Source: Saprospiraceae bacterium
Lineage (GTDB): Bacteria; Bacteroidota; Bacteroidia; Chitinophagales; Saprospiraceae
Length of the DNA: 64,000 nucleotides
NCBI GenBank assembly: GCA_024103005.1
Contig: JAGFJA010000077.1
Coordinates: forward strand, 17,819-81,818
Direction of reading: 5' to 3'
Numbering within the stretch: the first letter of the stretch is position 1; every line of letters begins with the position of its first letter. Positions 9,323 through 18,032 of the stretch are shown in pieces. The notes beneath the pieces are model-generated. The model was not told where the DNA came from. It saw nothing but the letters and a program-made list of their open reading frames with translations, and made no database searches. The translations under genes were made by a program, and so were the position numbers.

Positions 9323-10189
9323 ATGAGATTATTGTATATTATGCTTGTTGCATCACTTGTTTTCACAGGTACTTCATGTAAGACAGGCAAAAAACTGAAA
9401 GCAGCCGAAGCCCAGTATAAGACATTAAGCGACCAATATGTAGCACTCGAAAGAAAGCTGCTGGATTGTGAGACCAAGGTCACTGACGCAGATAAAAGAA
9501 AAAAAGTATATGATAAAGAAATCGAAGACCTCAATAAACAGATTGCCTTCCTAAAGGAAAACAATACGGCAGTCCTTGGTCAGTTAAAAGATTTGTCAGT
9601 TATCACCAACTCACAGGCAGAATCAATCAAAAAATCTCTTGAAAATATCGGAGCAAAAGATGCCTATATCCAGACTATCCAGCAGGCTGCCTCCCGCAAA
9701 GACTCACTCAACCTTTCGCTGGTAATGAACCTCAAAGGCGTCCTGGGGAATATTAATGATCAGGATGTTCAGATTAAAGTCGAAAAAGGAATTGTCATGA
9801 TTTCTCTATCAGATAAAATGCTTTACAAGAGTGGTAGTTATGAAATTTCCGAGACTGCCGGAAACGTTCTTTCCAAGGTTGCACAAGTGCTGAATAGTCA
9901 GCCTGACCTGGATATCCTCATTGAAGGCCATACCGACAATGTTCCGATCAGCAAGCCGGGAATTAAGGACAACTGGGATCTGAGCGCTCTCAGAGCTACC
10001 TCTGTGGCAAGGGCTTTACAGACAAGATATGGGATAGACCCGAAAAGAATCACTGCCGGGGGTAAGAGTGAGTTTTCTCCTCTCACTACCAATGATACGG
10101 CAGAAGGAAGAGCAGCCAACCGTCGCACACGCATCATCATCATGCCTCAGCTGGATCAGTTCTTTAAATTATTGGAAAGAAAGATTTAA
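9323..10189 (+). CDS. OmpA family peptidoglycan-associated lipoprotein
   Basis: 288 aa. The signal peptide ends in a lipoprotein-like Cys (LVFTGTSCKTGKK, Cys19), so the protein is probably anchored in the outer membrane. Residues about 25-120 are rich in heptad-like Lys/Glu/Leu and predict a coiled coil. Residues about 165-285 are an OmpA_C domain with IEGHTDNVP, the ALRATSVARAL helix and GRAANRRTRIII, which bind peptidoglycan diaminopimelate in the family. The overall design (lipoprotein, coiled-coil stalk, OmpA domain) indicates a cell-wall tether. It is monocistronic: a strong hairpin terminator follows 47 bp downstream. Confidence 0.93.
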   Translation: MRLLYIMLVASLVFTGTSCKTGKKLKAAEAQYKTLSDQYVALERKLLDCETKVTDADKRKKVYDKEIEDLNKQIAFLKENNTAVLGQLKDLSVITNSQAESIKKSLENIGAKDAYIQTIQQAASRKDSLNLSLVMNLKGVLGNINDQDVQIKVEKGIVMISLSDKMLYKSGSYEISETAGNVLSKVAQVLNSQPDLDILIEGHTDNVPISKPGIKDNWDLSALRATSVARALQTRYGIDPKRITAGGKSEFSPLTTNDTAEGRAANRRTRIIIMPQLDQFFKLLERKI

Positions 10190-10236
10190 TAGTGCTTCCG
10201 TAAAAGTATCATTACTGGCAGAAAGACAGATAAATA

Positions 10237-10270
10237 GGTGGCAATAGATAACTATTGCCACCGTTTTTTT
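10237..10270 (+). terminator. Rho-independent terminator after the OmpA lipoprotein gene
   Basis: Perfect 11-bp stem GGTGGCAATAG/CTATTGCCACC with a 4-nt loop, followed by G and seven T. It also rules out a panD start in this stretch. Confidence 0.93.
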
Positions 10271-10287
10271 AATTTAGATATAAACAT

Positions 10288-10295
10288 TAACTTTG
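10288..10295 (+). promoter_or_regulatory. panD operon promoter, -7 box TAACTTTG
   Basis: Perfect Bacteroidetes -7 box ending only 8 nt before the panD ATG at 10304. Transcription should start about 10300, leaving a leader of a few bases at most. The T-tract of the preceding terminator lies where the -33 element would be. Confidence 0.65.
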
Positions 10296-10303
10296 CTCCC
10301 AAT

Positions 10304-10651
10304 ATGTGGATTCAAGTTTTCAAATCAAAAATTCATCGCGCCACCGTCACAGAGGCTAACCTACACTATGTAGGCAGCATCACCATTGACGAGGATCTTA
10401 TGGACGCAGCCAACCTTTATGAGGGTGAGCGTGTTCAGGTCGTCAACAACAACAACGGTGAACGTCTGGAGACCTATGTCATCCGCGGCGAAAGAGGTTC
10501 GGGCTCGATCTGCCTCAACGGTGCCGCTGCACGGAAGGTTGAAGTAGGAGACACCGTTATTATCATCGCTTACGGCTTTATGACTCCGGAAGAAGCCAAA
10601 ACCTTCAAGCCGGCAGCAGTATTTCCCGATGCCAATAACAAGTTAGTGTGA
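10304..10651 (+). CDS. panD: Aspartate 1-decarboxylase (PanD)
   Basis: 115 aa, the usual length of this pyruvoyl enzyme. It makes beta-alanine for pantothenate and CoA. The self-cleavage site Gly24-Ser25 is present ([11 protein letters not shown]), together with the family segments [29 protein letters not shown] and VIIIAYG. The start [16 protein letters not shown] is the family start; an in-frame ATG at 10238 lies inside the upstream terminator and is rejected. The stop overlaps the next gene by 4 bp (GTGA), so it heads a three-gene operon with a flippase-like protein and a heptose-phosphate adenylyltransferase. The cellular link between these partners is unclear. Confidence 0.96.
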   Translation: MWIQVFKSKIHRATVTEANLHYVGSITIDEDLMDAANLYEGERVQVVNNNNGERLETYVIRGERGSGSICLNGAAARKVEVGDTVIIIAYGFMTPEEAKTFKPAAVFPDANNKLV

Positions 10652-11742
10652 CCTCAGGTAGTAAAAAACTTATTACCGACATTCTCAAATTTATATTGTT
10701 TTTAGCAATAGGCACAGGCATTCTCATCTGGGTCTATCTTTCACAAAATAAAGCCTATCAGGCACAGTGCATCATTGACGGAATACCTGCCGACCAATGT
10801 AACTTGCTGGACAAGCTCATTACCGATTTCCGAAATGCCAATATCTGGTGGATAATGATCGTTATCCTATGCTTCCAGCTGAGCAATGTTATCCGTGCCA
10901 TTCGTTGGCAGATGATATGCCGGCCAATGGGCTACCGCATCAAGTTTAGCAATGCCTTCTGGACCATCATGCTCAGCTATTTTGCCAATCTTGGGTTGTC
11001 CCGTGCAGGTGAGGTCATCAGAGGCGGCAGCCTTTCAAAGTATGAAAAAATAAAGCTGGATAATGTATTGGGCACTATAGCTCTGGATCGTATCCTCGAC
11101 CTGATTTCCATGGCCCTTGTCATACTCATAGCCATGTATTTCCAGTATGATGACATACATAATTATCTGTCGGCTAATATGCGGGACTTTAATTTCGTTG
11201 CGTTCAGCAAAGGTTGGATCTTCCAGGGATTTGTCACCGGGACAGTCTTATTTTTCTTACTGTTATTACTTTTCAGAAACAGAATCCGGCAGTCACTTGT
11301 CTATCTGAAGGTTAAAAATTTTGCCAGAGGTATCTTTGAAGGTGTTAAAAGCATCCGGAAAATAGAGCGGCCTTTTCTTTTTATTGTTTACAGCCTTCTG
11401 ATCTGGTTATTTTACTACGGAATGACTTATTTTGCCTTCTTTGCCTTCCCTCCTACCGCCGGGCTAGGGGCACAGGCTGCTTTACTTGTTTTTGTTTTCG
11501 GCAGTTTCGGTATTTTGATTCCTTCTCCCGGAGGTATGGGGACCTACCATGCACTTGTAGTTGCAGCACTTGCTATTTATCACATCCGGGGAGATGATGC
11601 CTTCAGCTATGCCAATATCATATTTTTCAATATACAGATACTCTCCACCATTGTATTTGGTATCCTATCATTAATCTTTTTACCATTAATCAACAGGCAC
11701 TATATTCCTGCACACCTAACAACCACAGAAGATGAACAATAA
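10648..11742 (+). CDS. Flippase-like / LPG-synthase transmembrane domain (UPF0104, YbhN-like) protein
   Basis: 364 aa integral membrane protein with seven to eight predicted spans and the family segments [45 protein letters not shown] and [13 protein letters not shown]. This is the domain of MprF/AglD-type flippases, which move lipid-linked substrates, though the substrate is unknown for lone members. The start is a GTG overlapping the panD stop, giving translational coupling. The end overlaps the adenylyltransferase gene by 11 bp. The envelope-precursor role is an inference from family and neighbours. Confidence 0.88.
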   Translation: MTSGSKKLITDILKFILFLAIGTGILIWVYLSQNKAYQAQCIIDGIPADQCNLLDKLITDFRNANIWWIMIVILCFQLSNVIRAIRWQMICRPMGYRIKFSNAFWTIMLSYFANLGLSRAGEVIRGGSLSKYEKIKLDNVLGTIALDRILDLISMALVILIAMYFQYDDIHNYLSANMRDFNFVAFSKGWIFQGFVTGTVLFFLLLLLFRNRIRQSLVYLKVKNFARGIFEGVKSIRKIERPFLFIVYSLLIWLFYYGMTYFAFFAFPPTAGLGAQAALLVFVFGSFGILIPSPGGMGTYHALVVAALAIYHIRGDDAFSYANIIFFNIQILSTIVFGILSLIFLPLINRHYIPAHLTTTEDEQ

Positions 11743-12199
11743 GGTATTGAGCCCGCAAGAGGCTGAAAAAGCAGTAAAAATATGGCAACAGCAGGGACTA
11801 AATGTCGTATTTACCAATGGGTGTTTTGATATACTGCATCCCGGCCATGTAAGGTATCTGACGCAATCCAGGGCCCTCGGCGATAAGCTCATCGTCGCAC
11901 TGAATGACGATGATTCTGTCAGGCGTCTCAAGGGAAGAAGCCGCCCTGTGAATACCTTAGCTGACAGGATGGAGGTACTCTCAGCCCTGCAGTGTGTTGA
12001 TGCCGTCACCTGCTTCTCGGAAGATACTCCTCTTGTACTGATACAGTCTCTTCTTCCCGATATCCTGACCAAGGGCGGAGACTATACACCCGATGAGGTA
12101 GTAGGCGCTGATGCGGTAACAGAAGCCGGTGGGCAAGTCATAATTATCGATTTTGAATCAGGATATTCTACCTCGAATATTCTCAAAAAAAGCAAATAG
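11732..12199 (+). CDS. rfaE2: D-glycero-beta-D-manno-heptose 1-phosphate adenylyltransferase (RfaE2/HldE C-terminal type)
   Basis: 155 aa nucleotidyltransferase with the HxGH motif HPGH at residues 36-39 ([15 protein letters not shown]), [13 protein letters not shown] and [14 protein letters not shown], as in the stand-alone adenylyltransferase half of HldE. It activates heptose 1-phosphate with ATP for ADP-heptose, an LPS or glycan precursor. No kinase half (RfaE1) is fused or nearby. It overlaps the flippase-like gene by 11 bp. The closest alternative is another glycerol-3-phosphate cytidylyltransferase-type enzyme, but the sequence signature favours RfaE2. Confidence 0.88.
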   Translation: MNNKVLSPQEAEKAVKIWQQQGLNVVFTNGCFDILHPGHVRYLTQSRALGDKLIVALNDDDSVRRLKGRSRPVNTLADRMEVLSALQCVDAVTCFSEDTPLVLIQSLLPDILTKGGDYTPDEVVGADAVTEAGGQVIIIDFESGYSTSNILKKSK

Positions 12200-12231
12200 T
12201 CTTCAGGGAACCAACATCATCCGACACATTT

Positions 12232-12266
12232 AAAGGAGTCAATATTCAAAATGTATGGATTCCTTT
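12232..12266 (+). terminator. Probable terminator after rfaE2
   Basis: Nine-base stem AAAGGAGTC/GATTCCTTT (one G-T wobble) around a 17-nt loop, followed by a T-rich stretch. Confidence 0.5.
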
Positions 12267-12400
12267 TATTTCCACTTTTCTATTCCCAAAAAATCAGAAT
12301 ACGTATATATCCCACTTTCAATATGTAAAGGACTACACCAAAAAACAACCATTGTCCCAATATTGGTCACTCAATGAGTTCAGATAATTTTATCATGAGC

Positions 12401-13219
12401 TTACTTTGCGTGCAGACACAGCAGAGGAATATCCGAATAATGTGTCAATGACTTAGAGACGCTGTGAGAAAACAGATTACCAAACCAATTCTTTTTCCTG
12501 GCAATCGTACATAGTACGGCATTGTGATACCTTTCTTTAATCATCATCAGCGCTCTCTCAACTTTAAAGCCGGGCACATCGACAGACGTGTCTATCAAAT
12601 CTCCAAAATTATGGATGATAAATGGATCCTTATTGATCAGTTCCTCTTCTGCCTCATCACCGGAAATGTGTACCAGATGCAGTTTAAAATTCAGTTTTTC
12701 CTTAAAGAATTTCAGAATTTCTCTGCCGCTGTCACTAATTTCGGTTTTAAAATCAGTACCGATGAGTAAATTTCCTTCTTCAGGTAATGTAAAGTCACGG
12801 GTGATTAAAAAAAGTGGTTTTTCTATCCTTGAAAGTACGCCTCCTGCTATACTGCCCAGAAAAATTCCGGTTAGTCCGCTGGACCCGGTAGAGCCCATCA
12901 CTACCATGTCAACATCAAACTCTTCAGAAGCGTTGACTATTGCCGGTGAGGTAAAGTCAACCCGGTTATCAGTTTTTACCGTGCCTTTATAGCCCATTGC
13001 CTTAACTTTATCAGATAGCTGGTTAAGGTTTCTGCGCTTGGTTTCAAGATATTCGTGGACATAAATAGCGGCATAAACATTACTGTTGACGCCTTCAGTG
13101 GGAAGTGACGTGTGCATGAGGATAAGTTCGGAGGACTCTATATTTCCGATTGCTGTGGCAACTTCAAGGGCCTTTGCGGCTGTTTCACTGAAGTCGGTTG
13201 GAAGAAGGATACTTTTCAT
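12401..13219 (-). CDS. Universal stress protein with tandem UspA domains
   Basis: 272 aa consisting of two Usp folds. The first (residues 1-143) starts MKSILLPTDFSETAAKAL and ends with the ATP-loop signature GSTGSSGLTGIFLGSIAGGV and RIEKPLFLI. The second (about 150-272) is degenerate at that loop (TIARKKNWFGNLFSHSVSKS), so nucleotide binding by the second half is doubtful. It is monocistronic, with no clear promoter box. Usp proteins help survival under starvation or stress, and the specific partner is unknown. Confidence 0.9.
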   Translation of the reverse strand: MKSILLPTDFSETAAKALEVATAIGNIESSELILMHTSLPTEGVNSNVYAAIYVHEYLETKRRNLNQLSDKVKAMGYKGTVKTDNRVDFTSPAIVNASEEFDVDMVVMGSTGSSGLTGIFLGSIAGGVLSRIEKPLFLITRDFTLPEEGNLLIGTDFKTEISDSGREILKFFKEKLNFKLHLVHISGDEAEEELINKDPFIIHNFGDLIDTSVDVPGFKVERALMMIKERYHNAVLCTIARKKNWFGNLFSHSVSKSLTHYSDIPLLCLHAK

Positions 13220-13377
13220 GGCAAGTCGATGTTTTGATCTTTGAAAAACTATTATATGATTATAACTTCAAAAAAGTCATAATTGTTACCAAATATAGTC
13301 GAAAATAGTCAACTAAGTGTATAAAAACTATTTTACCGGATTAACTCAACAAAGCAGTTTTCAGCCATTTCTCAAGT

Positions 13378-14292
13378 TTAAAATATAGAGCCCGAAGTGT
13401 AAGTCGTAAGCAGTTCCAGGGTTTTCATTCCTTTGACTGAGTTCCCCTTTGGATTGAGTCGGGGATGCCAGGTAGCAACACTATATTTGCCGGGATTGAT
13501 GGCTATGATGCCACCACCAATGCCGCTCTTGCCGGGCAAACCAACTCTGTATGTAAATTCCCCTGATTCATCGTAAAAGCCACAAGTCTGCATGATGGCA
13601 TTGATCCGTTTTACCTTTTTTTCATTCATTATTTCAATGGCATTGTCAAAAGTAAAACCCTTATTGCAGAGGTAGAAAAAGGCATGTGACAGTTCTTTAC
13701 ACGACATAGCAAGGCTACATTGATGAAAATAAAAATCAAGGACTGCTTCAATATCATTATCCAGATTGCCAAATGATTTGAGCATATTGACCATGGCGGC
13801 ATTTCGGAATCCAGTAGCTTTTTCTGAGGCAGCAACCTGATAATCAAACCCGATAGACTCCACGCCTGATGCCATTCTGACAAATTCAAGCAAATCGTCC
13901 TTTGGCTTTTTAAGACTGCTCAGCAAAATGTCTGCAATGACGAGGGCACCGGCATTGATAAAAGGATTGCGTGGGATGCCTCCTTCATATTCCAGTTGCA
14001 CAAGTGAATTAAAAGGGCTTCCCGAGGGTTCTACTCCAACCCGCTTCCAGATGTCTTCACCATGCAATCTGACAGCCATCGAAATGGTAAAGACCTTGGA
14101 AATACTTTGGATGGAAAATCGCTGGTTGTAGTCACCAAAGCCGAAATCACCCCTATCCTGGCGAAGCAGATGAATGCCAAACTTATCCGGGTCAACCTTA
14201 TTTAATTCGGGGATGGAGGAGGTGACCATGCCATCACAAGGCTCATTTTTCACCTGCTCATAAATTTCCTTCAAGATGATTTCCAGATTCAT
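13378..14292 (-). CDS. glsA: Glutaminase A
   Basis: 304 aa, typical length. It hydrolyses glutamine to glutamate and ammonia in the cytosol. The serine-lysine catalytic motif is in FSIQSISKVF. Other family blocks are EPSGSPFNS, GIPRNPFINAGALV and GLPGKSGIGGGI. It lies alone between the Usp gene and the divergently read rhodanese gene, with a -7 box TAAATTTG 22 bp upstream of its ATG. Related beta-lactamase-fold enzymes lack the NPFINAGA block, so the call is firm. Confidence 0.96.
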   Translation of the reverse strand: MNLEIILKEIYEQVKNEPCDGMVTSSIPELNKVDPDKFGIHLLRQDRGDFGFGDYNQRFSIQSISKVFTISMAVRLHGEDIWKRVGVEPSGSPFNSLVQLEYEGGIPRNPFINAGALVIADILLSSLKKPKDDLLEFVRMASGVESIGFDYQVAASEKATGFRNAAMVNMLKSFGNLDNDIEAVLDFYFHQCSLAMSCKELSHAFFYLCNKGFTFDNAIEIMNEKKVKRINAIMQTCGFYDESGEFTYRVGLPGKSGIGGGIIAINPGKYSVATWHPRLNPKGNSVKGMKTLELLTTYTSGSIF

Positions 14293-14313
14293 TGGTTACT
14301 GATTATGTACTGC

Positions 14314-14342
14314 CAAATTTATCAAAAAATACCAAACTTCAA
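14314..14342 (-). promoter_or_regulatory. glsA promoter
   Basis: Minus strand: TTG (14342-14340), 18-nt spacer, TAAATTTG (14321-14314). The predicted transcript start lies about 17 nt before the ATG. Confidence 0.55.
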
Positions 14343-14396
14343 TTTTTCCGGAATCCAAAAAAAATTTTTTATCTGCATAAGATGTAACCAAATTGA

Positions 14397-14404
14397 TAAA
14401 TTTG
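14397..14404 (+). promoter_or_regulatory. Candidate -7 box for the rhodanese gene
   Basis: TAAATTTG, 58 bp upstream of the ATG at 14462. No good -33 element. Confidence 0.4.
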
Positions 14405-14461
14405 TTGTTGATTTACTTAATATTCAGGAGGATAATCTCCGGCATACCAAAAATTATTTTA

Positions 14462-14770
14462 ATGAAGGAAATTAGTGTTGAAGACTTAAAGTCAAAGTTG
14501 GACAATAAAGAAAATTTCGTATTTCTGGATGTCCGTGAACCTTATGAATACGAAGAATTTAACCTTGGAGCAAGGCTGCTTCCTCTTGGTGAGATTATGG
14601 ATAATTTATCTGCTCTGGAGGAATACAAAAATGACGAAATCATCGTACATTGCAGAAGCGGAAAACGAAGCGGCATGGCAGTGGAATTGCTCAACCAGGC
14701 AGGTTTTACCAATGTAAGCAATGTCGTAGGTGGTGTGCTGAGATGGCAAGAGGTTTTTCCGGCATCATGA
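14462..14770 (+). CDS. Single-domain rhodanese-like sulfurtransferase
   Basis: 102 aa from the ATG at 14462. It covers one rhodanese fold: ISVEDLKSKL, FLDVREPYEYEEF, and the active-site loop HCRSGKRSGMA with the persulfide-forming Cys near residue 66. Such GlpE/PspE-like proteins transfer sulfane sulfur or detoxify cyanide. An upstream in-frame start at 14393 would add 23 hydrophobic residues, but the standard domain begins at MKEISVED and the extension reads through the promoter-like box, so I prefer the shorter form. If the longer form were used, the protein would be membrane-targeted. Confidence 0.9.
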   Translation: MKEISVEDLKSKLDNKENFVFLDVREPYEYEEFNLGARLLPLGEIMDNLSALEEYKNDEIIVHCRSGKRSGMAVELLNQAGFTNVSNVVGGVLRWQEVFPAS

Positions 14771-14873
14771 AAAAATAATGCAGTTATTTGATCTTTTGGT
14801 TTTTTTTGGCAAACCGCCGAATGAAATGAACTAAAATTGATATTGATGTAGTTTACCCTTAAAATATTTTGCG

Positions 14874-15743
14874 ATGGAATTAAAAACTCTAGAAAAAGTC
14901 ACAGGATTGGATCGCGAATCTTTTACACAAAAATATCTTAACCCTTTACAACCTGTTGTGTTTACCGACCTGACCAAGGACTGGTCGGCATTGAGGAGAT
15001 GGACAGTTGAAAACCTGAAAAAAAATTATGGTAACCTGTCCGTACCGATATATACCAATAATTATTCAAAGCCCGGAAAGGGATATATGGTTCCTGACAA
15101 ACATTTGCCTTTTGGTGAATTTTTGGACTTACTTGTCGGTGAAGAGGCCTGTGATTTAAGATTGTTCTTGTTTAACATCTTCCGACACGCACCTGAGATG
15201 AAGGCAGACTTCCATGTTCCAGATATCATGGATGGATTTTACAATGATTTTCCCTTTATGTTTTTCGGAGGCAAGGGCAGTAAGGTTGCCATGCACTATG
15301 ATATCGACATGAGTCATGTATTTTTAAATCAGATTTATGGGCGCAAACGGGTCGTTCTGTTCTCTCCCGACCAGAGTCGTATCCTCTACCACCTGCCCTA
15401 TACTGTAGCCAGCTATGTTGACATTAATCAACCGGACTACAAAGCATTCCCGGCATTAAAATATGCTAAAGGTTACGAGGTAATGCTGAATCCCGGAGAA
15501 TCCCTATTTATCCCTTCCGGCTACTGGCACTATATTGAATACACCGATGGAGGGTACAGCATTAGTCTCAGAGCAAATGAAAGCATGAGGAGACGCATAA
15601 AGGGAGCTGTCAAGATTGCGACCCACTTTGTAGTGGATAAGGGGATGAATAAAATCATGGGAACCAGATGGCGCACAATCAAGGACAGAATGGCCGTAAA
15701 TCGCGCCAATGCTTTTCTGAAATCAAATTCTTCAAAAAGTTAG
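14874..15743 (+). CDS. Cupin-like (JmjC/Cupin_8) Fe(II)/2-oxoglutarate-type oxygenase
   Basis: 289 aa. The N-terminal segment PLQPVVFTDLTKDWSALRRW matches the Cupin_8 entry strand. The iron-binding HxD is in VAMHYDIDMSHV (near 141-143) and the distal His is in FIPSGYWHYIEY (near 218), completing a facial triad. Family members hydroxylate proteins or small molecules; the substrate here is unknown. The gene stands alone, with 103 bp upstream and 269 bp downstream. There is no sign of damage. Confidence 0.85.
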   Translation: MELKTLEKVTGLDRESFTQKYLNPLQPVVFTDLTKDWSALRRWTVENLKKNYGNLSVPIYTNNYSKPGKGYMVPDKHLPFGEFLDLLVGEEACDLRLFLFNIFRHAPEMKADFHVPDIMDGFYNDFPFMFFGGKGSKVAMHYDIDMSHVFLNQIYGRKRVVLFSPDQSRILYHLPYTVASYVDINQPDYKAFPALKYAKGYEVMLNPGESLFIPSGYWHYIEYTDGGYSISLRANESMRRRIKGAVKIATHFVVDKGMNKIMGTRWRTIKDRMAVNRANAFLKSNSSKS

Positions 15744-16012
15744 TTTTCTTACCCACCTGCCGGTTTTATCAGAATTCAATCGCAGCAGTTATGATACTTT
15801 GGCAGAAAGCCCGGCAAATCAGGCACCAGGCATAGCAGGTCAGACTTTTTGAATTTTTTCGACTTGCTCATAAGTAAGAATTCCGGACAAACGGCATTTC
15901 CGTCACTTTCTGGCCTTCAGGTTACAACGTAAATTGAGGCTTCGTCAAAATCCCGGTAAACAAGAGTACAAAACTTTACCTCCTGCAATCGAAACTTCCT
16001 GTACACTCCTCC

Positions 16013-16414
16013 TCACAACCCACCATAATCATGTGCTTCCGTAACGATCACATAATATCCGTCCGGATCCCGGAGGGCAAATTCCAGCTGATTCGAATTT
16101 TGATTCAAATGAATCTCTTCCACTATCGGCACATCCAATTTCCCTGCATTTGCACGTATTGCATTCAAATCATTAACCCTGAAATAGAGAATCAAACCAT
16201 TGCCCGGAGAAATTGCAGGGTCCATCATCGTGGGGTGCCGATCCTTCTCCCAGGGATGCAGACACAGAATAACTTCATGACTTTCATCCACTAGTATTTT
16301 AAAGTGGTTGCCTCCATGAATATCCCTTACGGCTAAAAGCGTCTCATACCAGCTGGCTGAAGCATTCAAATCCTTGACAGCCAGGATGGGATCTAATTTT
16401 ACATTTTTTCTCAT
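16013..16414 (-). CDS. VOC family (glyoxalase/bleomycin-resistance-like) protein
   Basis: 133 aa, one vicinal-oxygen-chelate domain made of paired beta-alpha-beta-beta-beta units: KLDPILAVKDLNASASWYETLL in the first half and NGLILYFRVNDLNAIRANAG and FALRDPDGYYVIVTEAHD in the second. The final E of VTEAHD corresponds to the usual metal ligand position. Function within this broad family cannot be told. It is divergent from an ArsR-type regulator gene 237 bp away, which may control it. Confidence 0.85.
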   Translation of the reverse strand: MRKNVKLDPILAVKDLNASASWYETLLAVRDIHGGNHFKILVDESHEVILCLHPWEKDRHPTMMDPAISPGNGLILYFRVNDLNAIRANAGKLDVPIVEEIHLNQNSNQLEFALRDPDGYYVIVTEAHDYGGL

Positions 16415-16631
16415 TTATTTTTCCTTAAAAAAACAGAACTTCCATTTCCACTCTAACATTTTTCACTTCCAACTTTCCTTCAAATTTAAACAATTAATCT
16501 GCAAGCTTCCGGAATATTAAACGGCTCGACCATAGAACTATCCGTAATCAAGAATTTTATTCACCTAATATTCTCTTAGCAATTGACATATCATTTTATT
16601 AAAATAATTTACGCAAGTATTTGCTTTCAAT

Positions 16632-16639
16632 TAAATTTG
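16632..16639 (+). promoter_or_regulatory. -7 box of the ArsR-like gene at 16652
   Basis: TAAATTTG ending 12 nt before the ATG, which predicts a leader under 10 nt. No matching -33 box at normal spacing. Confidence 0.5.
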
Positions 16640-16651
16640 TAAAAAATTAAA

Positions 16652-17062
16652 ATGGAACTAAGAAGAGACGTTTTTCATGCAATAGCTGATCCTACGAGGC
16701 GCGCCATCATCGATCTGATTGCCTGTCAACCCGTCAACGTCAAAACTATTGCAAAGCAATTTGATGTAAGCAGACAAGCCATCTCCCTCCACCTAAAAAT
16801 TTTGACTGAATGTAATCTGCTCAACGTAGAAGAAAGAGGCAGAGAAAGATTATATATCGCTAAACTAGAAAACCTCAATGAAGTATATGTATGGGTCAAG
16901 CAATACCGTAAAATCCGGGCAACCAGGTTCAGCTCGTTGAAATCAATGGTGGAAGAGGTCGATGAATCTCAATCAGAAAAAGTTTTCAAGAAAAGTAAAA
17001 AAGATAAGAAACACAAAAAGTCAAAAAAAAAGAAAAATGAAAAATCCGATAAACGTAAATGA
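16652..17062 (+). CDS. ArsR-family winged-helix regulator with a lysine-rich tail
   Basis: 136 aa. Residues 1-90 form the winged helix ([39 protein letters not shown]). It closely resembles the regulator at 60053-60379. No metal-binding ELCVCDL motif is present, so it is of the non-metal ArsR type usually paired with SRPBCC or VOC genes. The last 25 or so residues are almost wholly Lys with a few Ser, Asp and Glu, an unusual basic tail absent from the paralogue. The tail might add nonspecific nucleic-acid binding (inference). The nearest candidate target is the divergent VOC gene. Confidence 0.88.
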   Translation: MELRRDVFHAIADPTRRAIIDLIACQPVNVKTIAKQFDVSRQAISLHLKILTECNLLNVEERGRERLYIAKLENLNEVYVWVKQYRKIRATRFSSLKSMVEEVDESQSEKVFKKSKKDKKHKKSKKKKNEKSDKRK

Positions 17063-17287
17063 AGTCTTCATAAGAGAAATCTTCAATTGTCGTATTCTTT
17101 TATTGCATGCAGGATAAGCCATTTTAAAGACAATTCGGATGACCGGATAAAGCTATTCCGTATAAATATTGTCCGGAATTTTGTCTGTGAAATTCAATCT
17201 GCCAGTATCCCATTCATTTGGAATTATAAATACAATTGTTAACTGTAAAAATAAATCATTCTTTTCCATACTAATATTTTTCTTCCT

Positions 17288-17295
17288 TAACTTTA
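17288..17295 (+). promoter_or_regulatory. Candidate -7 box for the AlkD-like/YdeI pair
   Basis: TAACTTTA, one base off consensus, 17 nt before the ATG at 17312. Confidence 0.4.
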
Positions 17296-17311
17296 CCCAA
17301 AATTCAACCGG

Positions 17312-18031
17312 ATGCCGTCACAAATGGAACAACTCAAGTCCGACCTTCTTCAATTAAGTTCACCCGAAAAAGCTAAAAATAGCGCATGGTTTTTCAAAAC
17401 AGGTCCGGGACAATACGGTGAAGGAGACGTGTTTATCGGTGTAACCATGCCTCAGCAGCGGGAAGTGGTTAAGCCATACATAAAGATGCCCTTATCGGAG
17501 GCGGAACAATTATTACATTCGCCCGAACACGAGTTTCGCATGTGCGCTTTATTAATTTTGGTATCACAATATAAGAAAGCAAATGCTTTCATAAAAGAAA
17601 TGATTTATAATTTATATATTCGTAATACAAAGTGGATCAACAACTGGGACCTTGTGGATACCAGTGTTGAATATATCGTTGGTGCCTGGCTTGAAAAGCA
17701 CCCGGATAAAATGCAAATACTTTGTTCCTTGGCTAAATCCAAAAGTTTGTGGGAAAGAAGAATGGCCATGATTGCGACCTTTTGCTACATTAAAAAGGGC
17801 AACGCATCTGAAGCATTGGATATAGCAAGTATTTTGCTGCATGACAAAGAGGATTTGATCCATAAGGCAGTAGGCTGGATGCTGAGGGAGGTAGGTAAAA
17901 AATGTTCTGTCGAAGCAGAAGAAGAATTTCTCCGAATGTATTACCACACCATGCCCCGCACTATGTTACGCTATGCAATTGAGCATTTTCCTGAAAATCG
18001 CAGGCAGGCTTATTTAAAAGGATTGATTTGA
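17312..18031 (+). CDS. DNA alkylation repair protein, AlkD-like HEAT-repeat glycosylase
   Basis: 239 aa, all-helical HEAT-repeat protein of the AlkD family. It carries the catalytic-region signature NNWDLVDTS (about residues 109-117), whose Trp and Asp flank the lesion in AlkD, and WERRMAMI with the conserved Arg. AlkD removes N3- and N7-alkylated purines without base flipping. The following gene starts 1 bp after this stop, so the two form an operon. An isolated AlkD-like gene fits the repair-rich content of this window. Confidence 0.9.
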   Translation: MPSQMEQLKSDLLQLSSPEKAKNSAWFFKTGPGQYGEGDVFIGVTMPQQREVVKPYIKMPLSEAEQLLHSPEHEFRMCALLILVSQYKKANAFIKEMIYNLYIRNTKWINNWDLVDTSVEYIVGAWLEKHPDKMQILCSLAKSKSLWERRMAMIATFCYIKKGNASEALDIASILLHDKEDLIHKAVGWMLREVGKKCSVEAEEEFLRMYYHTMPRTMLRYAIEHFPENRRQAYLKGLI

Positions 18032-18032
18032 A

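Noticed and set aside
10238..10303. In-frame ATG at 10238 as the start of panD
   Set aside because: It lies inside a perfect rho-independent terminator of the upstream gene, and the PanD family starts at [12 protein letters not shown] with Gly24-Ser25 counted from there.
14393..14461. Hydrophobic N-terminal extension of the rhodanese protein
   Set aside because: It covers a -7-like box and an AT-rich leader, and the complete rhodanese fold begins at the ATG at 14462. A membrane-targeted longer form cannot be excluded.
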